Shown here piece after piece: positions 8,036 through 15,160 of a stretch of DNA of 15,160 bases. Under the pieces are notes generated by a model that had not been told where the DNA came from, ran no database searches, and saw nothing but the letters and a program-made list of their open reading frames with translations. A program made the position numbers and the translations under genes. Source of the stretch: JBJXFK01 sp046155505. Its GTDB lineage: Bacteria > Planctomycetota > Phycisphaerae > UBA1845 > Fen-1342. How positions within the stretch are numbered: position 1 is the first letter of the stretch; the number at the start of each line of letters is the position of its first letter. The DNA is taken from assembly GCA_046155505.1 (NCBI GenBank), contig JBJXFK010000249.1, forward strand, positions 1 to 15,160. Direction: 5' to 3'.

Positions 8036-8893
8036 TCAAATCGTCAATTCTTGCAACTGCTCGCGCGTCGGCGGTTCGCGCCGGCTCTGCCACGCCGCCA
8101 GAAAACTGATCGCCTCGCGCTCGCTCACCGGTCGGCTCCATCGCCGCCCCGCCGGCGACCACAGATCGAGATTGAGGTGGTGCGATTTGCCGGTATGCAC
8201 ATAGCGCAGCATCGCAATCGTGTCGCGCCGATCGCGCACGATCGTCCGCCGCCGCGCGAGGCCGAACGATCGCCGAATCACCACGCCGCGCGGAATGAGA
8301 TACCATCGCCCCGCGAAACGCGCCAGCCACAGGATGAGCACAATGAGCGCGAAGTTGGCGGCGAGAGCGCCGAAAATAGTGGCCAGCACGCGATACTGCC
8401 CGCCAACGAGCAGCGTGATCGCGATCGGCAAGAAAATCGCCGCCAACGTCGCGACGATGATGTACCCTCCGACGCGAGCGAATCGCTCCTGTCGGGTTGG
8501 CGCTTCGCCCGAGAGCATTTGCATCGGGTCGTCCGCAAGCTGCGACGCAAATCGCACCAGCTTCAATTCGATCGGCTCAAAAAATTCATGAAACGCCGGC
8601 GGCACCTCGAACGGCAACTTTCCGACCAAAAACACCAGCCCGCTCGGCGCAAACTCGGCCTCGATCTGTCCGACCTCGCGCCGAAACGTCGCGCTCGCCA
8701 ATCGATCGCGATACCACGGCACGCGGCGATACGCCTCCTGAATCCGCTGCAACCCCGCGAGCGAAAGCGTCGGCGATGTGAACACGCCCTTCGGATCGGC
8801 ATAGACGAACTGAACATCCGCAGTCACATGTGCTCCGTGCTCATTCAACACGTCACCCCCGATCCGCAGATTGTGCCGTCGCGGGCCACTCAA
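8036..8893 (-). CDS. two-helix membrane protein of unknown function
   Basis: Up to 285 residues. The frame opens at a TTG (8893) with only a weak SD. A GTG at 8827 (residue 23) has GGAG 5 bases upstream and is a serious alternative, giving 263 residues. Residues 1-140 are soluble (PSGLVFLVGKLPFEVPPAFH near 83-102). Two adjacent transmembrane helices follow (about 142-164 and 168-191), then a basic C-terminal domain with RWYLIPRGVVIRRSFG (196-211), LRYVHTGKSHHLNLDL and a final EREAISFLAAWQSR. The WYLIPRGVVIRR start after a helix pair recalls bacterial PH-like (YdbS-type) membrane proteins; this is an inference. The gene is divergent from dnaK and 190 bases upstream of the tlpA-like gene in the same direction. 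Confidence 0.75.
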   Translation of the reverse strand: MSGPRRHNLRIGGDVLNEHGAHVTADVQFVYADPKGVFTSPTLSLAGLQRIQEAYRRVPWYRDRLASATFRREVGQIEAEFAPSGLVFLVGKLPFEVPPAFHEFFEPIELKLVRFASQLADDPMQMLSGEAPTRQERFARVGGYIIVATLAAIFLPIAITLLVGGQYRVLATIFGALAANFALIVLILWLARFAGRWYLIPRGVVIRRSFGLARRRTIVRDRRDTIAMLRYVHTGKSHHLNLDLWSPAGRRWSRPVSEREAISFLAAWQSRREPPTREQLQELTI

Positions 8894-9142
8894 CGAAAGT
8901 AGTCTCGCCCTCCGCTCACCGCTAATGACCGCTGTTCGTCCGACGGCCTCCGCCCACCCAAATTGCCGCCGAGGCTGTCACTTTGGCAGCGCCGCAAACA
9001 CACCGCGCACGGCGCACAAGGCCATAAACCGCTTCCTGTAAACACCTTAGCAGCTCATCGCCACTGGTATCCGCCTTGCTCACCAGCAGTTGAACAACCG
9101 GACACGGCTCTACCGGAACCGGTTTCGTAAGGAGCATTCGCA

Positions 9143-11059
9143 ATGTCCAAAATCATCGGAATCGACCTCGGAACCACCAATTCGGTCGTGGCCATCATGG
9201 AAGCCGGCCAGCCGAAGGTTCTCGTCAACGATACGGGTTCACGCATCACGCCGTCCGTCGTCGCCTTCACCGACAAGGGCGAACGCCTCGTCGGCCAGCG
9301 GGCCAAGAACCAGCAGGTCACCAACCCGCTGAACACCATCTATTCGATCAAGCGCTTCATGGGCCGCCGCCATCTCGAAGTCGCCAGCGAAGAGAAGATG
9401 GTGCCCTACAAGATCACCGGCGGTGCCGACGAACTGGTCAAGGTCCGCGTGAGCGACAAGGAATTCGCCCCGCCGGAAATTTCGGCCATCGTCCTTCGCG
9501 ACCTCAAGGCCACCGCCGAGCGCTACCTCGGCGAGACCGTCGAACGCGCGGTCATCACCGTCCCGGCGTACTTCAACGATGCCCAGCGCCAGGCCACCAA
9601 GGAAGCCGGCCAGATCGCCGGCCTCAAGGTCGAGCGCATCCTGAACGAGCCGACCGCGGCCGCGCTCGCCTATGGCCTCGACAAAAAGAAGAACGAAAAG
9701 ATCGCCGTCTTCGATCTCGGCGGCGGCACCTTTGATATCTCCATCCTCGACGTCGGCGACGGCGTCTTCGAAGTGCTCAGCACCAACGGCGATACGCACC
9801 TCGGCGGCGACGATTTCGACGACGCGCTGATCACCCACCTCGCCGAAGAGTTCCGCAAGAAGGAAGGCATCGACCTGCGCAAGGACCCGATGGCGTTGCA
9901 GCGCCTGAAGGAATCCGCCGAACGCGCCAAGTGCGAACTCTCGGGCAGCATGGAAACCACCATCAACCTGCCCTACATCACAGCGGATGCGAGCGGGCCG
10001 AAGCACCTTCAACTGACGCTCACGCGCTCGAAGTTCGAGCAGATCGTCGATCACCTGATCGAACGCTGCCGCGGCCCCGTGCTCAGCGCCATGAAAGACG
10101 CAAAGCTCTCGCCCAAAGACGTTGACGAAATCGTCCTCGTCGGCGGTTCGACCCGCGTGCCCAAGGTGCAGCAGCTCGTCAAAGAGATTTTCGGCAAGGA
10201 GCCGGATCGCAGCCTCAACCCCGACGAAGTCGTCGCCATCGGTGCGGCCGTTCAAGCCGCCGTGCTCACCGGCGAGAAAAGCGACATCGTCCTGCTCGAC
10301 GTGTCGCCGCTCTCACTCGGCGTCGAAACGCTCGGCGGCGTGATGACCACGCTCATCCCGCGCAACACGACCATCCCGACCAGCAAGAAAGAGACGTTCA
10401 GCACGGCCAGTGACAGCCAGCCCGCGGTGGACATCCACGTCTTGCAGGGCGAGCGACAGATGGCCCAGGACAACCGCACGCTTGGTCGTTTCCAGCTCAG
10501 CGGCATTCCGCCCGCGCCGCGCGGCGTGCCGCAGATCGAAGTGACGTTCGACATCGACGCCAACGGCATTCTCAATGTCTCGGCCAAGGATCTCGGCACG
10601 GGCAAAGAGCAGAAGATCGAGATCAAGGCGTCGAGCGGCCTGAGCGATGACGAAGTTAAGAAGATGGTGCGCGAGGCCGAGTCGCACGCCGCCGAAGACA
10701 AGAGCCGTCGCAAGCTGATCGACCTGCGCAACCAGGCCGACCAGATGGTCTATCAAGGCGAAAAGTCGCTGAAGGAACATGGCGAAAAGATCGACGCCGC
10801 CGCGCGTGGCGAAGTCGAGCAAGCGCTCAATCGCCTGAAAGATTCGCAAAAGGGCGAAGACGCCGTCGCGATCGAGAAGGCGATGGAAAACCTGACCGCG
10901 GTGCAGCATAAGATCGCGGAGGCGGTGTACAAGAATGTCGCAGCGACAGGTGCTCCGGGTGCCGCACCGGGTGCCGATGCCGGCTCGACCGTCGGCGCGG
11001 GCGCTAGCAAGGGCGGCAAAGACGACGTGATCGATGCCGAGTATGAAGTGAAGAGTTAG
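9143..11059 (+). CDS. dnaK: molecular chaperone DnaK (Hsp70)
   Basis: 638 residues, the usual DnaK length. It is the cytoplasmic ATP-dependent chaperone that works with DnaJ and GrpE. The nucleotide-binding domain shows all three Hsp70 signatures: GIDLGTTNSV (6-15), VFDLGGGTFDISIL (about 189-202) and IVLVGGSTRVPKVQ (about 331-344). The substrate-binding domain follows with DVSPLSLGVETLGGVMTTLI and the conserved QGER, then the helical lid, a Gly/Ala-rich stretch and the acidic end DDVIDAEYE. The start has AAGGAG (9129-9134) 8 bases upstream. No grpE or dnaJ is adjacent in the window. I found no CIRCE operator (only one imperfect half near 9045) and no convincing sigma32-type promoter, so heat control is not visible. 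Tandem hairpins follow the stop codon. Confidence 0.99.
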   Translation: MSKIIGIDLGTTNSVVAIMEAGQPKVLVNDTGSRITPSVVAFTDKGERLVGQRAKNQQVTNPLNTIYSIKRFMGRRHLEVASEEKMVPYKITGGADELVKVRVSDKEFAPPEISAIVLRDLKATAERYLGETVERAVITVPAYFNDAQRQATKEAGQIAGLKVERILNEPTAAALAYGLDKKKNEKIAVFDLGGGTFDISILDVGDGVFEVLSTNGDTHLGGDDFDDALITHLAEEFRKKEGIDLRKDPMALQRLKESAERAKCELSGSMETTINLPYITADASGPKHLQLTLTRSKFEQIVDHLIERCRGPVLSAMKDAKLSPKDVDEIVLVGGSTRVPKVQQLVKEIFGKEPDRSLNPDEVVAIGAAVQAAVLTGEKSDIVLLDVSPLSLGVETLGGVMTTLIPRNTTIPTSKKETFSTASDSQPAVDIHVLQGERQMAQDNRTLGRFQLSGIPPAPRGVPQIEVTFDIDANGILNVSAKDLGTGKEQKIEIKASSGLSDDEVKKMVREAESHAAEDKSRRKLIDLRNQADQMVYQGEKSLKEHGEKIDAAARGEVEQALNRLKDSQKGEDAVAIEKAMENLTAVQHKIAEAVYKNVAATGAPGAAPGADAGSTVGAGASKGGKDDVIDAEYEVKS

Positions 11060-11060
11060 C

Positions 11061-11122
11061 GCGCGCGCAACTTCAAACGCGCGCCACGCCGCATCGATTC
11101 ACAGGCTGATCGATGCGGCGTG
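11061..11122 (+). terminator. tandem hairpins downstream of dnaK (no U-tract)
   Basis: The first hairpin is GCGCGCG/CGCGCGC (11061-11084) with a 10-base loop. The second is a perfect 14-bp stem, CACGCCGCATCGAT/ATCGATGCGGCGTG (11085-11122), also with a 10-base loop. They directly follow the dnaK stop codon and touch each other. Neither is followed by a run of T, so intrinsic termination is uncertain. They may protect the mRNA 3' end or work with Rho. Confidence 0.5.
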
Positions 11123-11415
11123 TCGCTGGCGCTCTTCCGTAACCACGCCAATCACCGACTTCGCTGTCCACATCGCTCTGTAGTCAATATTGCGTGTCAG
11201 GACTACGGCCATCGGCCACATCGCCGCGCAAGGCCCGCGCCATTGAGCAAAATCGCGCGCCGTTCTGCCGATAGTTGCGGGTAACACCGCGTGTCTTCGT
11301 TCGGCGGTCACGCTGATCGGGGCAGAGCCGGTGGGCTGGTGCCGCGCGCTTCGACGTCGCGTCGGCAATCGGTCGTCGTGCCGAATCGAGCGGAGCGGAT
11401 TCGACCACGCGACGG
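11123..11415. other. gene-free spacer before the kinase remnant
   Basis: With the hairpins this makes 356 bases without a gene. I see no convincing coding frame. Open frames on the minus strand are Arg-rich and lack start signals. A 6-bp inverted repeat CGAATC/GATTCG lies near 11382-11403, just before the remnant's ATG. No clear promoter was identified. Confidence 0.5.
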
Positions 11416-11620
11416 ATGAAATGGTACCACGCGTACTATCTGCTGGCCGTTTTCAACGACGCAACCGTGGGACTTGCGCTCTATCTGAACCTTCTGGATG
11501 ACGAGCTGTTCGATCGCGCGATCCTCGAAAATCACCGCGAAAACGAAGTACTGACCGAGATCAGCGAACTCTCCCAGGTCGCGATCGCCGCAAAAGCGCC
11601 CCCGTGAATCGCGTGATGGC
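11416..11620 (+). pseudogene. remnant of a tandem hybrid-kinase paralogue (N-terminal sensor fragment)
   Basis: The ORF 11416-11607 encodes 63 residues. Residues 2-62 align without a gap to residues 5-65 of the downstream kinase, with 25 of 61 identical by hand count: KWYHAYYLLAVFNDAT against KWYHAYFVLAAFNVAT, ending AKAPP against ANAPG. It contains the first membrane helix and the start of the outer sensor region, then stops at TGA exactly where the kinase has its APGNDVFETRD motif. Immediately past the stop, in another frame, 11606-11617 reads Glu-Ser-Arg-Asp, matching the end of that motif. This suggests a small frame-breaking deletion in the motif, with the rest of the gene lost. Only a weak SD (GACGG) precedes the ATG. 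It could instead be a stand-alone small membrane protein, but I favour a decayed paralogue. At 41% identity the two copies are old paralogues, not a recent duplication. Confidence 0.7.
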
Positions 11621-11656
11621 TTCGAGCGATGGTCGCGCGCAAAATGTGTGAGCCAT

Positions 11657-11691
11657 GCGGTAAACCGCGTAGCCGTGCGAAATTTTACGCA
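11657..11691. promoter_or_regulatory. pair of short palindromes upstream of the kinase gene
   Basis: GCGGTAAACCGC (11657-11668) is a perfect 5+5 palindrome around AA. TGCGAAATTTTACGCA (11676-11691) is an imperfect 16-base palindrome. Their centres are about two helical turns apart, in the 216-base gap between the remnant and the kinase start. They could be operator half-sites or leftover sequence; nothing here shows a function. Confidence 0.25.
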
Positions 11692-11823
11692 TCGAGGGCG
11701 AAGGGGCGTTCCCGATTGTGACGATGTAACAACACCCGGCGACGTAATGACGTTGGATTTGCTGCTGATGCCGAGGCGCTGCGGCGTATTTGACGTGGTG
11801 TGGGCGATCGCGAGAAGGCGCAG

Positions 11824-13839
11824 ATGCGTAATCTGAAGTGGTATCACGCGTATTTCGTTCTCGCCGCGTTCAACGTGGCGACGATCGCGGTGTCGCTCTA
11901 CATCAGCCACTATCAGAACGCCATCTTCGCCCAGGCCGTCGCGGACAACATCGAGTGGACCGATCGGCTGGGCGAGTTGAGCAAGCTTGTCGGTGAGGCG
12001 TCGGTCGCGAACGCCCCGGGCAACGACGTGTTCGAGACGCGCGACATACCCGCCGCAGCGCACGAGCTGGACGCAGCCGTCGCGGCTTTCGACAAGCGGG
12101 CGGTCGCGCTCGAGCACGATATTCGCCAAAACGTCGAACAAAACGAAGAGCTTCTGGCGTCGCTCACGGTTGCGCGGCGCGGAATCAGCGAAATGCACGC
12201 GAACGCGCGGGCCATCATGTCATCGCTTGCCGCCGGCGACGAGCGCACCGCATCCGCTTCGATGGCCCAAATGGATAGAGACTCGGCGGGTATTCACGCC
12301 GCTCTCGGACAATTGGGCGATACCGCGCGCGTCACGGTCGGCGAGGCGCTCGGCAGTCAGAACGCGACCGTTGCGATTATCACGCGCGTCGAGATCGCGC
12401 TGGCCGTAGCGGTGGTCGTGATGATCGTCGGGCTGACGACCTACGGCGTGCGTCTGTTCCGGCAGATGCGACGCATCGAGCAGCAAGCGGCGCAGGACCT
12501 CGAGGCCATCTCGATCGCAAACATTGAACTGGATTTGCAAGCCGGGGAGTTGCTCGAACAATCGGAGAAAATCAAGGCGGCACAGGCCGCCGCCGAGGCC
12601 GCCAATCGGGCGAAGAGCAACTTTCTGGCCAATATGAGCCACGAGATTCGCACGCCGATGACGGCGATCCTGGGCTTCGCCGAAATGCTGCGCGAAGAGG
12701 CGAGCGACGCGGCGGCTCGCGCGCGACAGGTGGATGCAGTCAACACCATTTGCCGCAACGGCGAACACCTGCTCACCGTTATCAACGACGTGCTCGATCT
12801 GTCGAAGATAGAGGCCGGCTCGATGACCGTCGAGTGTGTCGAATGCTTGCCGTGTCAGCTAGTGGCAGACATCATCTCGATTCTGAACGTCCGCGCTGAA
12901 TCGAAAGGGATATCGCTGCGCGCGGTTTATGAAACCGGCGTGCCGGCGCGAATTCGCACCGATCCGACCCGCCTGCGTCAGATCTTGATCAACCTAACAG
13001 GCAACGCGATCAAGTTCACGCACGAGGGAGAGGTGCAGCTCATCGTCCGCCTGATCGCCGAGCGCGAGATGATCGAGTTCGAGGTGGTCGATTCGGGCAT
13101 CGGGCTGAGCGCCGAGCAAGCCGCGAATCTGTTCAAGCCGTTCAGCCAGGCCGACGAGACGATGTCGCGGCGTTTCGGCGGCACAGGCCTGGGCCTGACC
13201 ATCAGTCGCCAGCTTGGGCAGATGCTCGGCGGCGATACCGTGCTCGCCGAATCGACACCCGGCAAGGGTTCGCGTTTTCGCGTCTCCGTCCGTACCGGGC
13301 CGCTCACGGGCATTGAGATTCATGACAATCCGTCGACCGCGGTGTGCGACGGCGCGAAGAGCGCGGCGCAGAAAGCGGTGAGTGACTTGGACAAGCCGTT
13401 GGATGGTGTGCGCGTGCTGCTCGCCGAAGACGGCCCGGACAATCAACGATTGATCTCGCACGTTTTGCGCAAGGCGGGTGCCGAAGTCGTAATCGCCGAC
13501 AACGGTCTGATGGCCGTCGAACATGTGCGCCAGGAGACCGAGGCGGGCACCCGATTCGATGTAATCCTCATGGACATGCAAATGCCCGTGATGGATGGCT
13601 ACGAAGCCGCGACCGAGCTGCGCAACGCGAACTACCCCGGCCCAGTCATCGCCCTCACCGCGCACGCTATGGCCGGCGACCGCGAAAAATGCCTCGCCGC
13701 CGGCTGCACCGGCTTCGCCACTAAGCCCATCGATCGGACAGCCCTCATCGCGACCGTCGCCGACGCCGCACGCAGCGGCACCGAAACGCAATGCGCGGCA
13801 TCGCCAGAATCGGCAATACATGAAGCTGCGACGACGTAG
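11824..13839 (+). CDS. hybrid sensor histidine kinase / response regulator
   Basis: 671 residues. The ATG at 11824 is preferred to the GTG at 11800 because GAGAAGG lies 5 bases upstream and it aligns with the start of the paralogous remnant. A membrane helix (about 9-28), a helical outer sensor domain (29-185) with the motif NAPGNDVFETRD (63-74), and a second helix (186-208) lead through a coiled coil (about 212-262) to the kinase core. HisKA has FLANMSHEIRTPM, with phospho-accepting His273. The ATPase domain has NAIKFT (394-399), DSGIG (423-427) and FGGTGLGLTI (451-460). The REC domain (about 528-650) has the acidic pocket AED (534-536), phospho-Asp584 in ILMDMQMPVMDG, ALTAHA and Lys634. All catalytic residues are present. 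It senses an unknown signal at or outside the inner membrane. No partner regulator is adjacent, so output may go through a phosphotransfer protein elsewhere. Confidence 0.96.
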   Translation: MRNLKWYHAYFVLAAFNVATIAVSLYISHYQNAIFAQAVADNIEWTDRLGELSKLVGEASVANAPGNDVFETRDIPAAAHELDAAVAAFDKRAVALEHDIRQNVEQNEELLASLTVARRGISEMHANARAIMSSLAAGDERTASASMAQMDRDSAGIHAALGQLGDTARVTVGEALGSQNATVAIITRVEIALAVAVVVMIVGLTTYGVRLFRQMRRIEQQAAQDLEAISIANIELDLQAGELLEQSEKIKAAQAAAEAANRAKSNFLANMSHEIRTPMTAILGFAEMLREEASDAAARARQVDAVNTICRNGEHLLTVINDVLDLSKIEAGSMTVECVECLPCQLVADIISILNVRAESKGISLRAVYETGVPARIRTDPTRLRQILINLTGNAIKFTHEGEVQLIVRLIAEREMIEFEVVDSGIGLSAEQAANLFKPFSQADETMSRRFGGTGLGLTISRQLGQMLGGDTVLAESTPGKGSRFRVSVRTGPLTGIEIHDNPSTAVCDGAKSAAQKAVSDLDKPLDGVRVLLAEDGPDNQRLISHVLRKAGAEVVIADNGLMAVEHVRQETEAGTRFDVILMDMQMPVMDGYEAATELRNANYPGPVIALTAHAMAGDREKCLAAGCTGFATKPIDRTALIATVADAARSGTETQCAASPESAIHEAATT

Positions 13840-14139
13840 GGCAAATCGTCCCGGCGCACCGCATCGCATCTGCGCAGCTCGGACTGCCCAATAGCTGATC
13901 ACTACCCACTGCTTATTGATCGTCGAACACTGACCACTGAACACTGCCCACTCCTCATCCGTGCAAATCCGTGTAATCCGTGGCCAATCTCTTCCTTCAC
14001 TGCAATTCGCTGTGCCGCTCGCGTCTTCTGTGGCTCGATTCGCCGACTCGGCCGAGTATGATATTCATGTGAAAAACCAACCGACTGAATCCGTCACCCC
14101 ACTGTCGCCGATCCACGATCGCCGGCGCGGAGCGCGTTG
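13840..14139. other. 300-base intergenic region with short repeats
   Basis: It lies between the kinase and the acetyltransferase. No coding frame is credible. It holds the repeat cluster at 13926-13985. A TATGAT (14057-14062) could be the -10 of the acetyltransferase gene, but there is no recognisable -35. No hairpin terminator for the kinase was found. Confidence 0.5.
13926..13985. repeat. tandem heptamers (NNCACTG) and triple ATCCGTG repeat
   Basis: Four units with exact 7-base spacing: AACACTG, ACCACTG, AACACTG, CCCACTC (13926-13953). Just after come three units: ATCCGTGCAA, ATCCGTGTA, ATCCGTGGCC (13957-13985). From memory, strings such as ATCCGTGTAATCCGTGG occur between genes in many environmental bacterial genomes, including planctomycetes, as unexplained dispersed repeats; I cannot verify that here. 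Related but looser words (CTGTGG, CACTG) continue to about 14035. Confidence 0.7.
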
Positions 14140-15003
14140 ATGATTCTGTTTGCCGACATCGCACTCGCCGCCCGCATCGAACATTCCGAGACGCATCTGT
14201 TGATAGCGGCGAGCGCCGAAATCGCGCGGCGGCGCGGCGACTCGCATGACGGCTTCGCTGCCCCGCTCGCCGGCGGCGTCGCCACTTACACCGGCCCCGG
14301 CTCGCCGCTCAACAAAGTCGCCGGCCTCGGCTTCGGCGGCCCGCTTGCTGAAACCGAGCTCGATGCAATCGAACGCAGCTTCGCCGAGCGAAATTGCCCG
14401 GTGCAGGTCGAACTCAGCACGCTCGCCGATCCTACGCTGGGGCAACTGCTCACACGCCGCGGCTACGTGCTGATGAACTTCGAAAACGTGCTCGGCGTAT
14501 CGCTCGCGGAACCACGGCATTCGGCAGACACGGATTCATCCGCATCGCCAAAACTCTCGGCACGCGCGATCGCGATCGACAACTGCGCACCGGCGCAGTT
14601 CGAAACGTGGCTCAATGTGGTTGCCACCGGGTTTGCCGCGCCCGACACGGAGGGCGTGCCCTCGCACGAATCGTTCGACCGCGCCGAACTGGATCGCGTG
14701 ATCCGCGACATGGCCACCGCACCGGGTTTCATGCACTACCTCGCGTGCCGCGACGGCGCGAACGCGGGCGGTGCGAGCATGTTTATCGGTGCGGGCGTCG
14801 CTCATCTCGCCGGCGCGGCCACGCTGCCCGCGCATCGCCGCCGCGGGGTGCAAACCGCCCTGCTCGCCCATCGCCTGCGCGACGCGCGCGAGCGCGGCTG
14901 CGAGGTCGCGGTGGTGACAACGCAACCTGGCTCAAAGTCGCAACAAAACGCGCAGCGGCGCGGGTTCGAGTTGATCTACTCCCGCGCCGTGCTCGTAAAG
15001 TAA
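14140..15003 (+). CDS. GNAT-family N-acetyltransferase
   Basis: 287 residues. The ATG at 14140 has GGAG 7 bases upstream; the TTG just before it is not needed. The C-terminal half shows the acetyl-CoA-binding motif A: AGAATLPAHRRRGVQTALLA (about 225-243), where the RRRG turn holds the CoA pyrophosphate. The motif B-like end NAQRRGFELIYSRAV (270-284) follows. The N-terminal half (1-125), with LLTRRGYVLMNFENVLGV (103-120), resembles the same end motif and suggests a duplicated, degenerate GNAT domain. The protein is probably cytoplasmic and transfers an acetyl group to an amine; the substrate cannot be told. It ends with a double stop (TAATAA) and converges on the dockerin-like gene 17 bases away, with no terminator between them. 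Confidence 0.85.
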   Translation: MILFADIALAARIEHSETHLLIAASAEIARRRGDSHDGFAAPLAGGVATYTGPGSPLNKVAGLGFGGPLAETELDAIERSFAERNCPVQVELSTLADPTLGQLLTRRGYVLMNFENVLGVSLAEPRHSADTDSSASPKLSARAIAIDNCAPAQFETWLNVVATGFAAPDTEGVPSHESFDRAELDRVIRDMATAPGFMHYLACRDGANAGGASMFIGAGVAHLAGAATLPAHRRRGVQTALLAHRLRDARERGCEVAVVTTQPGSKSQQNAQRRGFELIYSRAVLVK

Positions 15004-15020
15004 TAAGCAGGATGCTGTCG

Positions 15021-15160
15021 CTATTCGCAAACCGCGCCGAACTGTGAGAGGAACGACGCCAAATCGCTCAGCGAAACGCAACCGTTCATGTCCATGTCCG
15101 CGTTCGCGTTGAACGGAGCATCGTCGAAACACGCGCCGAACGACCCCAGAATCATCGACA
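15021..15160 (-). CDS. C-terminal end of a dockerin/EF-hand-like secreted protein (partial)
   Basis: Only the last 45 codons are in the window; the gene continues past the right edge. The frame ends at TAG (15021-15023). The sequence contains LGSFGACFDD, then ADMDMNGCVSLSDLASFLSQ and FGAVCE. The stretch D-M-D-M-N-G-C-V-S-L-S-D is a 12-residue calcium loop of dockerin type, with Asp, Asp, Asn and a final Asp in the ligand positions. The upstream LGSFGACF looks like the end of a preceding similar repeat. Such C-terminal modules are frequent in planctomycete extracellular proteins, where their partner is unknown. The nature of the rest of the protein cannot be seen. Confidence 0.8.
   Translation of the reverse strand, partial: SMILGSFGACFDDAPFNANADMDMNGCVSLSDLASFLSQFGAVCE

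Noticed and set aside
7138..8902. Plus-strand frames of 323 and 317 codons opposite the tlpA-like and membrane-protein genes
   Set aside because: Arg/Pro-rich shadows with no domain signal; the opposite strand has WCPHC, signal peptide, membrane helices and SDs.
9045..9060. Possible CIRCE heat-shock operator (TTAGCAGCTC) upstream of dnaK
   Set aside because: Only one imperfect half is present; the inverted second half GAGTGCTAA is missing.
9239..10909. Long minus-strand frames antisense to dnaK (338 and 198 codons)
   Set aside because: Common artefact opposite GC-rich dnaK genes; composition is that of a codon-complement shadow.
14034..14062. Promoter for the acetyltransferase with TATGAT as -10
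   Set aside because: The hexamer 17 bases upstream (CTCGAT) does not resemble a -35 box; kept only as a remark.

Overview
The window looks like a piece of a planctomycete chromosome. The partial 16S rRNA gene at the left end carries, at 817-834, an exact copy of the EUB338-II probe sequence, which is used to recognise Planctomycetales and relatives. The 3' end of a protein at the right edge has the dockerin/EF-hand-like tail common in planctomycete secreted proteins. The protein genes are GC-rich with GC-rich third positions, and most have a visible Shine-Dalgarno (SD) sequence. The class is not resolved. The 16S lacks close matches to the classical Pirellula/Gemmata probes PLA46 and PLA886, so a deeper branch such as Phycisphaerae is plausible (inference).

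Layout, left to right. A 16S rRNA gene runs leftwards (1-1178, its 3' part outside the window). Behind it lie a leader with a boxB/boxA-like antitermination site and two candidate promoters. The distal one is interleaved head-to-head with the promoter of a rightward beta-propeller lipoprotein gene (1680-3767). That gene ends at a strong bidirectional terminator shared with a small leftward lipoprotein gene (3983-4279). A 359-base gene-free stretch with a C/T-rich repeat precedes a rightward gene of unknown function that is probably read from a leaderless mRNA (4639-5640). Facing it, 2 bases away, is a leftward two-gene operon: a secreted TlpA/thioredoxin-like protein (7111-7845) and a SLC13/DASS-type anion:Na+ symporter (5643-7103). 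Behind the operon is a leftward two-helix membrane protein (8036-8893).

Divergent from this is dnaK (9143-11059), followed by two hairpins without a U-tract. Next comes a 63-codon ORF (11416-11607) that aligns without gaps to the N-terminus of the following hybrid sensor kinase (11824-13839). It is best read as the remnant of a tandem paralogue. A 300-base spacer with short repeats leads to a GNAT acetyltransferase (14140-15003), which converges on the C-terminal end of a dockerin-like secreted protein (15021-15160, running out of the window).

Functionally this is a mixed chromosomal region: a ribosomal RNA gene, a chaperone, cell-envelope proteins, one transporter and one signalling protein. 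I saw no CRISPR array, tRNA, transposase, phage gene or defence cluster, and no clear new multi-gene system. The items most worth a second look are the kinase remnant, the covarying base pair in the 16S 530 loop, the mirrored divergent promoter, the small lipoprotein, and the intergenic repeats whose words reappear in the rRNA leader.
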